Made by a program: the position numbers and the translations under genes | Part shown: positions 39,602 through 50,600 of the stretch, in pieces | How the letters are laid out: each line of letters begins with the position of its first letter | Numbering within the stretch: position 1 is the first letter of the stretch | The notes under the pieces: generated by a model | The model's input: the letters and a program-made list of their open reading frames with translations, nothing else | The model's database searches: none | What the model was told of the DNA's origin: nothing | Assembly (NCBI RefSeq): GCF_024713975.1 | Contig: NC_091093.1 | Span: 23,998,501-24,062,500, forward strand | Length of the DNA stretch: 64,000 nt | Direction of reading: 5' to 3' | Origin: Paralichthys olivaceus | Taxonomy: Eukaryota > Chordata > Actinopteri > Pleuronectiformes > Paralichthyidae

Positions 39602-42600
39602 ATGGACCTGTATGAGACCAGAGGAGGACGACTGGATGCAATCACAGAGGAAGCCGAGCACCAGGAGTTGTTAAGCCGCGGTTCGAGCACCATGGATCCC
39701 CACAGTGTGGTACCAGACAGAGGAAGGAGGGCGACCCGGGACGTCACCACCCTGCAGAGGTTCTCCGTCGACACCAACGAGTCCCTCCGATTTGAGCCCT
39801 GTGAGGACAGTCCTTCTCCCACTGGGGCTGAAGATGGCGATGATGATGATGATGTGTTTAAGGAGGAAGGAACCGAGGTAGGGACACTGACACTGAATTG
39901 ATGTATATTTAAACATTCACATTTGTCTGTTGTATCTCTCGATCAGTAAACATGACATTAAACTTTTCAGAACTGTGGACAAACACATGCTGAGAAATGT
40001 TTTGTGTCACTGGTTCGAGTGAAAAAGAGAAAAGAGTAGACAAGTGACTTTGAGTTGTTTTCAGCAAAAGATCCTCACGACCAGGAATCGGTTGCAAGGG
40101 AAGGTTGCCGAGATGGAGAACTTTGCTGGTCATCTGGAGGAAATCTTTCTCACTGTGGAGGTAATTATCGTTAAAGTCTTTCGTCAAACGGATTTAATGG
40201 CCTTTTTGATTATTTTATTGGTGCATGATCATTTTGGAGCACTTACTTAGTTTGATTCAATTTAAAGACAGATTCAAAATGTCAGATCTTATCAAAGAAT
40301 CCCATCAGTTTCATTCACTGCCTTCCTTGATCTCTCACCCCTCCTCTCTTTTTTCATTCCTTCTTTTGCTTAATACATAACAAATGTCTAAATCTATCCA
40401 CTGTGCCACTGTGATCATATGAATGTGTGTCCAGGAGAACTTTGGCCGTAAGGAGCAGAACCTGGAGCAGCACTACAATGACGTGCTGCAGACGTTGTCT
40501 CAGCGATATGACGAGCGGGCGGCTGGACTGGAGGAGGAGAAGAAGAGCAAGCTGGAGGCTCTGTACAATCAGCTGCTCGCTTGTGGTCAAGCGCTCGATG
40601 CCTCCAAGGAGCTCATTGAGGCGGCCCAGGAGGTCCACCGCAGCCGGGACAAAAGGCTTTTTCTCAAGGTGTGTGTGTGTGTGTGTGTGTTTTTTTTTTT
40701 TACCTCATAACCTTACATAGTTTCTGATGTCCAGGTTAAAGTTAGGGGTAGGTTTTGGGGCTGTGTACAATGAATGGAAGTTAATTACAATTATTGGTTA
40801 TTTTATTGACTCTGTTGTTCAGTTGCTTTATTTTCACCTCTGTTGACAGACAGTCATGCCCACCATGAAAAGGTAAATGTGATGCAGCTCAGTGAGTATT
40901 TCACACGGTGTGACACTGCAGTGCATTATTGTTTGAGGGTGTTTTGCCTTTAGTTTCAGACTTATGTCATGCAATTACACACAAGTGTCAAAGTAAATTC
41001 TACACTCTGCTAAAGTCAGTTTGACATAAAAATCCACTTGCTAGCTTTTTGATTTATCTCCGTTTCCATGACAACTGAGCAAATTCCATTCACTGCAGAA
41101 GATCACAAAATGTGGCTGAAAGAAAAAGTCACTGAGTGGATCCTGAGCATCATTCCACGACACAAGCTTCTTTGCAACTTAGTTAAATCTTGTTTCTTGA
41201 TCCTTCACCAGAATCAAGGAGTTTGCCAAAGACGAGGTCGACCTCACGTTGTCCACACGTCTTGAGTTTGACACGCCTCTTGCTGATCTGTCAGACGTGA
41301 AAACCATGATGGACTCCATCAATGTTGTTCCAGGTCTGATTTATAATTTTCTCATGGATACCTGCACAGTAGCCTCTGACCCATTGAGCTGTTGGACACG
41401 TTGGACAGTCTGTGATTACAACACAGACGAGTCTGTGGTGGTATTACTTTACCAGCTTTGAGCTTTTAATACACAGGGTGACCAGTGACCACCAGTGTCA
41501 ATTATCAAGTGTTGAGTGTCGAGATGAGATGATGGTGATTAGACCCCATCAATTTAAACATCAACACTTAGACCCACATGAAGATAGGACAGGACCCACC
41601 ACAGTTCAGATTGCTGGTGTTGTAGGAGTAAAGCTGGCAGGCGAATGTAGGAAACTCTCAGAAGGTAATTGTGGGGATGTGAGGTGGTGGGTTTCAAAAT
41701 AGCAGGTTTGAAAGGCAAAATTACAGGAATACGTTGATATTTAAAGCATCAGAGCACCGATCTGACGTTAGCAACACAAGCAGAAAGATGATTGGTCAGA
41801 CAAGGTGAAATCAGTCATAAATGTCGGGACATGGAGAAATTGGGGAAAGAGGAAACAGCACAAATTCCCCTTTTGAGGAATAATGGAAAACAAAAAGTTC
41901 TTATTAAGTTTTTACACATTTTAGAGAAATGAATAAATAAGACAGATTTCTTTTCATGATCAAAATGTTGAAAAAGGCCCAAAATCTTGTTATTGTAAAA
42001 ATCCTGGATTGGCCAATTTGTCCAAAATGCACCAACATTTAATGGGTTCTTTCTTGGGTCATGCCCCGTCCCTCCACAACATTTCATGGAAATCAGTGTA
42101 ACCCTGATGACAAGCAAACAAGCCGATGAAGAAAGAACCTCATTGTTGGACATAATCATTTTCTCAGATATATAATAAATAAATATATAAATTTCTCCTT
42201 TAAGTCACATAATCACATCTCTTATCCTCTCATCCCTCATTGTGAAATTTCCAGATCGGCACCCAAGTTCAATGGGTTCTTTCTTGACCCCTGTTCCATT
42301 TTTACTCTCAGTTTCTTGGAAATCCATTGGTAGTTTTTGCGTAATCCTGATAAGAAATAAACAAAAAAAAAAACAAGGGACAGGGGTGAAAAGATAAGCT
42401 GCTTAGCTGTGTTAACAAGAGCACAGACGTGTCAGTGTTGAGCTCAAACTATAGAACAAGATGTAAAGCTGCTCCTCCACTCTCATCTTTGAGCTTGTTA
42501 ACAATGTGTCCAATGTGCAAACAGCTCCATCCGCCCCAGTAATCAACCCCCAGATGCCCAACTCCGCCACCCAGACGTCGCTGCGCGTGTGCTGGAGCCT

Positions 42601-45600
42601 GTTCTCCGACGACACGGTGGAGTACTACGAGCTGTACTACAGACCAGTGCTGGAGGACACCCCGGTGGACAGCACCTGTGCACCACAAGGTACAACACAT
42701 GACACACGTCTGCAGATTTGCTGTTTACACCATCTACTGCTGGAGCGGGAATCTTGCTGGAATGATTGATTAGTAACAGCCCCAATGAAATCTGTGCTTC
42801 CCTCCCAGTGAGTAAAGTAAAAGTGAAGGAGACTCACTGCACTGTGACAGATCTGCTGCCCGATGCTCAGTACGAGCTCTGGGTCACGGCCACCAACACC
42901 ACAGGCATCAGCCCGGCCAGCGAGAAGGCCTTATACATGACAGGTAATAGATGTCACCCCCCGCACCGCTACACGAACCTGTGACAGCTGAAATAAATGT
43001 TCTGTTGTCCCCTCAGACCATCTTCACATGTATTTTTCTCTATTCTGTAAATACCCCGGCCTCACATGATTGATGATGGAGAGAAAAAAGTCTGAGTCCT
43101 CTCTCCTTCAGTGCCGTCGCCTCCAGTGATCAAGCAGAGGGAGTGTAGCAGCTGCCCAGAGGCGGCCATGCTCCGCTGGGAGTCAGGGAACACCAACCCT
43201 GTCGACTCCTACACTGTGGACCTCAGTGAGGTGGGGACTGACGGCACAGAGAGCGGCGTCACCGAGTAAGAACCTTTGATTTGACACGGGAAGAAAACTC
43301 GAGATTGAATTGTTCCTTCGTTGACATGAAAAGTCCACCGGATATGCAGCATTTCACAGGCCAGAGACGATATCAGTCCTCACTGTTCTTTTAAAAGTAC
43401 GTTTGTGCTTCAGTGCATCCATAAACAAAAGCCTGTGTCAGTGCTTGCTTGGGATTTTTGAAGCCCCGTGGTTTTAAGAGCTGCTGAATCAAGACACACT
43501 CTGTCCCAGAAAGATCTATTCTTAGCTCCAGCTCCTGCAGCACTTTGGGCCTCAGCTGAAACACTGCCCTAACATTTGGGGTCATGGAGTCATTTCACAG
43601 AAGAGTCAAACCATTTATTTAAAAAGATCTGTGTGTTTTTGCATGGAGGAATTTAAACAGTCCAAATTGAAATGAGTCCACGGTCTAAATATGACAGAGC
43701 CTTGTTAACGTCCCTGTTTGTGAGACAAGATGTCATTTGAAGGCTTTTCACACTGTGGTGCAGGTTTAGGAATCAAATTGAACCCAAAAATAATTCATGC
43801 ATTTCAAGTGTTTAAAAATGAAGTGATGTCAGCCCTCGTTCTCGTTGGTTAATCCTGCAGGTCTATAGTGGCTGTGCCCACCTGTCAGTGTCTGATCCAG
43901 CTGCAGACGGGACGGCGTTACCTCATCTCTGTGCGAGCGGTTAACATCGGCGGCCCCAGCGACAGGAGTGACGTCATTACTGTCTCCACAACAGGTGAGA
44001 GGCAACGTGGATCAGCCTGCTCAAAGAAGTTTTCATATCATTTGCTCTAGGAAACTTGTAAACATATTCCATAGCAAGTAAAAGTCCTGAGGCTTGGCCC
44101 GTCCTGCAGCAGCCACAGGTTTGATTCTGTCCTGGCACTTTGCTGCGTGTCTTCTCTACTCTCTCCCCATTACAAGCGTATACTCTTCTGTAAATAAGGG
44201 CAAAAACATTCCCTAAAAATATATATACATGAATATATATCGTAGAAATGAGTATTTCATTGGATCATTGATATTTGTAAAGATAGAAAACAAAACAATT
44301 TGGACTCAAAACTATTTTGTGCACATTCTTACAATGACTGTGAACCTGTGCAGGTACATTCTTCCGTCTTGTGGAAGACACTGCTCACCCCTGCCTGTCC
44401 CTCTCTGAGGACGGCTTCACCATGTTTTATGGAGATGAGGAGCTCCCTATCAGTGCCATGGCCTTAGACGACAGAACCTTCAACAGGTAAATGGGAACGT
44501 TTGAGATTTCCTTTTCTAAATGAATTTACTGAGTGTGACATCAGCGCGTGTGTGCAGATGTGTGGCTGTGCTGGGAGATCTGATTCCAGTGCGAGGGAGA
44601 CATTACTGGGAGGTTGAGGTGGACGATGGGACGGAGTTTAGGATTGGAGTTGCATACGAGGACACAGAGAGGAGCTCGTACCTCGGAGCCAACGCTACCT
44701 CCTGGTGTATGAGACACATCGTCACTCCGTCAAGGTAACAGCTCAACATCTTTTCATAACGTTCTCCTAAGAGCCGGATTAAAAACTGCTCGACACGATG
44801 GAGTTTCATACTTGATGCATCAACAGCCTTTTGAGTTTCCATTAGTCAGTTATAAAACTCCTCAAAAACAGACAGACATTTCTGTCTGTGAAACACTTAT
44901 TTTGGAAAACAAAGGGATTAAATGTGTTGCCACAAACCCACATAACTTCTAGCACATGAAATATTTTGTGTAACAGTGTTTTATGGTCATTTTTATTTGT
45001 CATCTTCAGAGCCTGTTTGTGGCATAGGAAAGTTGGACCGAAAATACTTATGGGATTTCTGACAGTCAGAAAAAAAGATAAATTAAAATATTCTATATAG
45101 AACTATTCTGTGGGGAACTAAACGTGTATGGAATTCAAAACGCTTTTTCAACACTTATTCTTGTTTGTTTTGCTGAGAAAGACAAACTGGAACGTGGTTT
45201 TTCACAGGACTGCATAAACAAAGTAGATGCAGATTTTACAGTCAATCTGAATTAGTCGAGTGATGCTCTCAGGGACGACTGCTTCACAGAAACTGGGCCA
45301 GGACTATTTTTATCCAGAAGAAAAATTATTCCTTTCCTCAATAAAAAAACAAAAAAAATTGTGCATGCAAAACTAAGCCCATCTGAGACAGAGAGGCCCA
45401 GAGTTGAGAATGTCACCATCAGGACGTATGAATTGTCATGTTTCGTTAATCATGTAGAAGAGAAGATCACACAAGCCCTGATCATGGTTAACATCGTGGG
45501 CATCATCTGAGATTCTGCCAACACACTATTTAACAATCGCATTTGTTTTCTTTCATCTGCAGCCATTTTAAAATCCTGCTGGCTCTTTATTCTGCATCCT

Positions 45601-45939
45601 CTTCACTGTCAGAGCTAGAAAACCATCCCAACATTTATATTTAGAACATCTTACTGTAATCGTTAAGTTTGCATCTTTTTTTCCTTTAGGCACAAATATG
45701 AGTTTCTGCACAACGGTTGGAGTCCTGACCTGAGGATTACAGTGAACCCAGTGCGGATAGGAGTGGCACTGGACTATGAGATGGGAACTCTGTCCTTCTT
45801 CAACGTGGATCTGGAACAACACCTACACACCTTCAACGGTCACTTCCAAAATTATGTCCAGCCTTGTTTTAGCCTGGACAACCCAGGAGCTCTAACTGTC
45901 CACAACAGCATAGAGGCTCCACAGTACACATTCATCTGA
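39602..45939 (+). CDS. fsd2: fsd2: fibronectin type III and SPRY domain-containing protein 2
   Basis: Muscle protein of the FSD1/CMYA5 family. Coding exons: 39602-39877, 40065-40160, 40435-40668, 40850-40872 (23-bp microexon), 41212-41333, 42525-42689, 42809-42943, 43112-43265, 43861-43994, 44354-44486, 44558-44734, 45690-45939; 632 aa. An acidic N terminus (residues 1-92) is followed by coiled coil at about 93-250 ([30 protein letters not shown]), FN3 domains at about 251-350 ([20 protein letters not shown]) and 351-446, and B30.2/SPRY at about 447-632 ([30 protein letters not shown]). The chosen Met begins [12 protein letters not shown], matching human MDLYDSEDRLH; human has 23 residues before it, so an upstream exon could add a few. 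It lacks the human segment with FCVTCKTP, so it is shorter than the 749-aa human protein. It is divergent from whamm and convergent with khdc4. Confidence 0.93.
40669..40701 (+). repeat. (GT)11 then T-run forming the donor of fsd2 exon 4
   Basis: The exon ends CTCAAG and the intron begins directly as eleven GT dinucleotides followed by about eleven T. The splice donor is therefore the first unit of a microsatellite. Confidence 0.9.
42030..42135 (-). repeat. Dispersed repeat family R, reverse copy in fsd2 intron 5
   Basis: Plus-strand words AATGGGTTCTTTCTTGGGTC, ATGCCCCGTCCCTCCAC and ACATTTCATGGAAATCAGTG are the reverse complement of the CATGGGTCAAGAAAGAACCC core. Confidence 0.7.
42240..42400 (-). 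repeat. Dispersed repeat family R, second reverse copy in fsd2 intron 5
   Basis: Plus-strand words CAATGGGTTCTTTCTTGACC, TTTCTTGGAAATCCATTGG and TAGTTTTTGCGTAATCCTGA repeat the same core about 200 bp after the previous copy. The intron (41334-42524) is otherwise without features. Confidence 0.7.
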
Positions 45940-47656
45940 CACCAGCTATCTTAGCTGGTCTTCTAGCAGGAAGTGGAATAACTTTGATAAAAAAAAAGAA
46001 GAAGTTGACATCCCAAATAAAGAAATACATCTTAAAGAAAAATCAGCTTTTCTTCATCGGCAGTAGAAAAGGCGTGTGATCCAAAATAAGGGGTTTTCAG
46101 TTGTTTTTATTATAGTATTCCATGGGAACAGGCAAACACCATTTTCCAAGATAAGAAAAAGTTTCACTGAATTTTACAATATGTTCTTATATCATCAGTA
46201 ACTCTGCAGAGAACACGTGTCCATAGAAGGAATAAGGGGCTTGTTCTTGATTAACAAAAGATGCATTGAAAATAAAAATGAAACTGTTAAAGAGGGGGAA
46301 AAAAATTATATTCTATATTTAAAAAAATAAAATTAAAAAAAAAAAAAAGGAAAAATCCACCATGAATATTTCCACAGTGTTGGCTTCTGATGATGTGCTT
46401 CACTGGACCCATTTGTTTAACGGAGGTGGAGAAAACTTAAAGACAGTAATAACACAAAGGGGATTTGTATTCTCTAAAACCACATCCTCAAGGACTGAAA
46501 GGACATTAGGCCACATGTTTTAAATGTGTTGCATTTTATGTCATGTGGCCATAAACAAACACACAATAACAGTGTTGTAGTTTGCAGGGTATCTATATTT
46601 ACATTTTCTATGTAAGTGGATATTTAAAAACACCAAATTCACACCAACTGTGTGAGGGATCAAAGAAAGGCATTCTGAGAAGCTAGGAGAAAGAAAAAAA
46701 AAAGTTGCGCACAAAGTAAAAATACAACAGGACAAGAACATTAAAAACCTTAAGAGTCCAGGAAAGCAGCAAACATCAAAGTGCCAATTCAAAGATCAAA
46801 CAGACCAGTGTTTTTTTAAGTATCTTTAACCTGCTTATAATTATATGTACTTTACCAAACTGATAGCAAGAGTAAATTATCTATTTAAGAACACCAACAT
46901 GCCGAGCTGTTTTCATTTCATCAATCACCATTATTCTGTGTCACTCAATCTGTTCCTTTTTTTGAAAACAATGTGTGCTCACTTTTCCATGTGTTGGATT
47001 GTGGCCAGTTGAACTGTCTTTGCACGTCAGGTCTATTATTTGCAGCTGAAGCCTGAAACTCATCTGTCAATGTTTGAAACGCACATGTTGCTTCTGATTT
47101 TGTCTGAACACACAGACCCATGGTAGAAGTGAGTTTTCAATGCGTTTCCATATGTGAAAGAGAATTGGCGAGAAAAACAGAGTGAGGGCCGGAGACTGAT
47201 TAACTTTTTTCATCATCACCACCTAAATCTACAAAGAGCTGTTTTGACATCAGTTATTTTAGTGATTGTGTCGTCCCTCACTGATCAATCATCTGAGGGA
47301 TTGCCCAATCCTAATCAATTCCATATTAACACCATTAACCTCACGAAGCGTTGTCATTGGTTGTCGATGACCAGTTACTTCAAACAAGTGGGTTTTAATA
47401 TGCAGAGAGAACAAACAACTGTTATTCTGCATGGATGGAAGCAAATTAAAGTAATTTGACAAGGAAAATAGCAATACCACAATTTGTTGTAGTCAGTAAA
47501 TTATGAAAAAACACTGGTGTAGTCTTCAAACTGTGTGTGATGACACAAAGGTGGATTTTTCCCTTTATGGGGTCGAGTTTGAGAACTGCCGAGACATACT
47601 GACTGTAGAGTTTGTCTGCAATTATCCTGGACAGTGGGGGTGGGGCAGGGCAAGGG
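45940..47656. other. Tail-to-tail interval between fsd2 and khdc4
   Basis: No coding exon is seen. The fsd2 3' UTR probably ends after AATAAA at 46016-46021, 77 bp past the stop. A minus-strand AATAAA (TTTATT at 46106-46111) could end a long khdc4 3' UTR, so the two transcripts may nearly meet. A-rich tracts occur at 46300-46350. Confidence 0.55.
46016..46021 (+). terminator. Candidate fsd2 polyadenylation signal
   Basis: A canonical AATAAA lies shortly after the fsd2 stop codon in an A-rich context. Confidence 0.5.
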
Positions 47657-50600
47657 TTAGGAGTTATCGGTCTTACTGCTGTGTGTCCTCTCCTCCTCTT
47701 CGTCAGAGGAGTCTCCGCCATAGGGCACAAGCCCAGACGCATCTTTGTCCACTTTAGACTTCTTCTCACACACATCCTCTTGAACACCTGTATGGGCACA
47801 ATAAAAAGAGAGAGAAAAGAGAAGGGAGATTGGAGACATGGGAGAGACACAAAGAGAGAGGGGGGAGAGACAAAGCGAGAGAACAGAACAAAAAGGAAAC
47901 CCATTGAGGAGCCCCATGTTAGCGGTGGTTTTTGAGTTCGTTTGATCCACAGCCGGGGGGAGAAGATATCAAATGAAACGGCAGCACAGCACACATCCAT
48001 AACAGGCAGGTCCAGGGACACATGTTGAGAGAGAAAACAAGGGAAAGACAAAAAACATATACAAGAAGACCGTGTTAGAGGGTTCTGCCAGCGGAGAGAT
48101 TCACATAGGTCTCCCACTCCTCCCCCATCCTCCACGGGGGGAGATGCCATTTCATGCAACACCACAGAAGTAATCGGGCTCTCAGAATACTAGGACATAA
48201 ACAAATGCATACCCATTGGCACGGTGTTGCCGGGCAGAACGGCTTGATCGTCTGTCTCTCTCGGCCTTTTGCGTGCAACAGGGGCGGGAGCCACAAAGAG
48301 AGGTGGTGGCGGCGGCATCAGAATTCTGAAGAGAGAAGAATGTCAGTATCTAACGACACAAGATTTGTGAAGAATAACATACAAAGGAAATGAGATCTAT
48401 TAACAGACCTTTCTACAGCTTTTTCCTCTCCAACACTGGAGGCAGGAAGTGCAGGCTCCTGATGAGCAGGACCCTCTAGAGAGCGGCTGGTTGGCTGAAA
48501 TGAAAAATAAAACTTTAACTTCAGCATGTGAAAACTCTACTTTCAAACCTTAAATGCTTTTAAGTATTTGAAAGGCTGGATTAGATTAAAAACAAGATTT
48601 TTCATTTACCCCTTATCAAAAAACAGCTTTGTTAACTACAAGACACCCCTGTTTAAACAGCAGTCCATGTCCTCTTGCATGTATGGGGACAAAAAAACTA
48701 AGAAATGAACTAGTTGGAACCAAATGTTCCTTCTTCTCCATTTAAAATCTGTTTCTCTTTACTCAAATTCCCAAAAAATATTAAAGCCACGACCCCTTAA
48801 AATACTTTTCTACAGTGCATACATCTGCCATTTGTCTGAGTCAGTCAGACCTTGACGAGAAAGTTCTGAGTTGTAATCAGACCTCTCAGCCTGTGTCATA
48901 GGTACAGGGTTTCTACAGGTTCTAAAAGTTCAATTTTATTTATTTTAGACCACAATGAATGGAATTAAGACCCATGTCAAGTACGCCAGATATGAAGGAA
49001 TATAACAGTCACAACATTTTGGAAAGTTCCCTTTAATTGAACATAAGGTGAAGAAGCCAAATAGAGAATAAACCTCAAAACACTACGTAATCTTTCAAGC
49101 TACTTCTTTTAAGTGTGGTGGAGGTATTTAATTATGTTAATATAATTAACACCTTAAACATCTTTAATACCTAGAATATATTATTCTAATACAAAACCTT
49201 TATGTAGGAAACGGTTAAAGTTACGAGCAAAGCAAATAACATTTATGTAACTTGTGACTCAGCTACTCTAAAATAAGTTAAGAGAAAAGAAATGTATGAA
49301 AAACAGTCATTTCATGAAATGCATCTTTGTGCGGTGGACTGATTGATTGTTGTGGTTTAGATTAACACTTGACCAGAGAGTCATGGTTCAGCAACAACTC
49401 TTAACAGATCAATCAATGAATAAAAGACATGTTCATATCAATGGCCATGATTAACTTTCATTAATGTGTGAGGGTGATACTCTTCAGCTTACCTGCTCCT
49501 CCTTAGCCGCCTCATGGAATTGACGTTTGGGACTTCCCGGGTCAGGAGGGGTCTTTAGAGAGCCTTCATCCACTGTCTCACTGCTGCCAGGATCCTGAAG
49601 TAGATCAAATCCAACACACGCATACACTGATGCTGCAGCAGGGTTGTAAAAAACTAAAAGTACTCCTTGTAGGCCTTTCATTGTGCGAATTACTGTATAA
49701 ACAACGAGGTTGAAACCTTGAACTCGTTTTATGAACCATGTGATGTGTTTGCACAGATTTAAACTGCTCTCTATAGTAAGTGTGGCAGCTTTAATCAATT
49801 ACCTGGACGAGATAGGGATGTGGTTTCCTAGGACACACCGGATACTGAACCATTGCCTGAGAAGATGGAGGGTTTGTCGACATGTTAGAATGACTTGGTG
49901 GACCATTTGCATTACTCCAATAACCACGGTCTCCTGGATACGCTGAATAGCCACCAGCATACCCATTTGCTGGGTAGTTATACCAGGACCCCTGGCTAGA
50001 GTAATTGCTATTAGGTGGATATCCATGTGCTGGGTATGCTGAAATGAAAGTACAGAATGTGGCGTTAACAGCTTATATCACATGGTTCGATAACAGGGTG
50101 TTCTGAATAATTTCACCAACTATTTCAACATATTGTTGAGCCACTACTGACGTCAAAGGATTAATCACCACAGGAAGAATGCAGTCAGTTAGTACCTGGT
50201 ATTTGGGCACCCTGTTGGAATTTGCCTGTTCAGATAGAGTGTGTAACAGAATACTCACGTTGTGTTGAGCCTGTGGCCGTGTACACCGACACCATTCGGG
50301 TATGTTCATCTCTCACCTGAGGGAAAATAAAAAGTATTGAAATACCTGAATACAAATACAAAAAGGTTTTAGTGATATATTTTCAGTAATTGCATTGTGG
50401 GTAGGTGCAGAGCACTCAAAACCTATCTCTGGAGATCAGGTGGTTCACGCTACCCATTTTTCTTTTGGAGGTGGGTATCAGTGAAAACTATACGCTTTAA
50501 TAGTTTCACCTTCTTATACCTCCCATTAGACTTTGATCAAATTCCAATCAGCTCCACAACTTTATTTATGATGGCAGTTATCATAAACTTACAGTTTCCA

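Noticed and set aside
49595..50258. Further snoRNAs in khdc4 introns 9 and 10.
   Set aside because: I looked for C/D boxes and for hinge/ACA layouts on the host strand; words such as TGATTA and CTGA occur, but in the wrong order or without a terminal stem.
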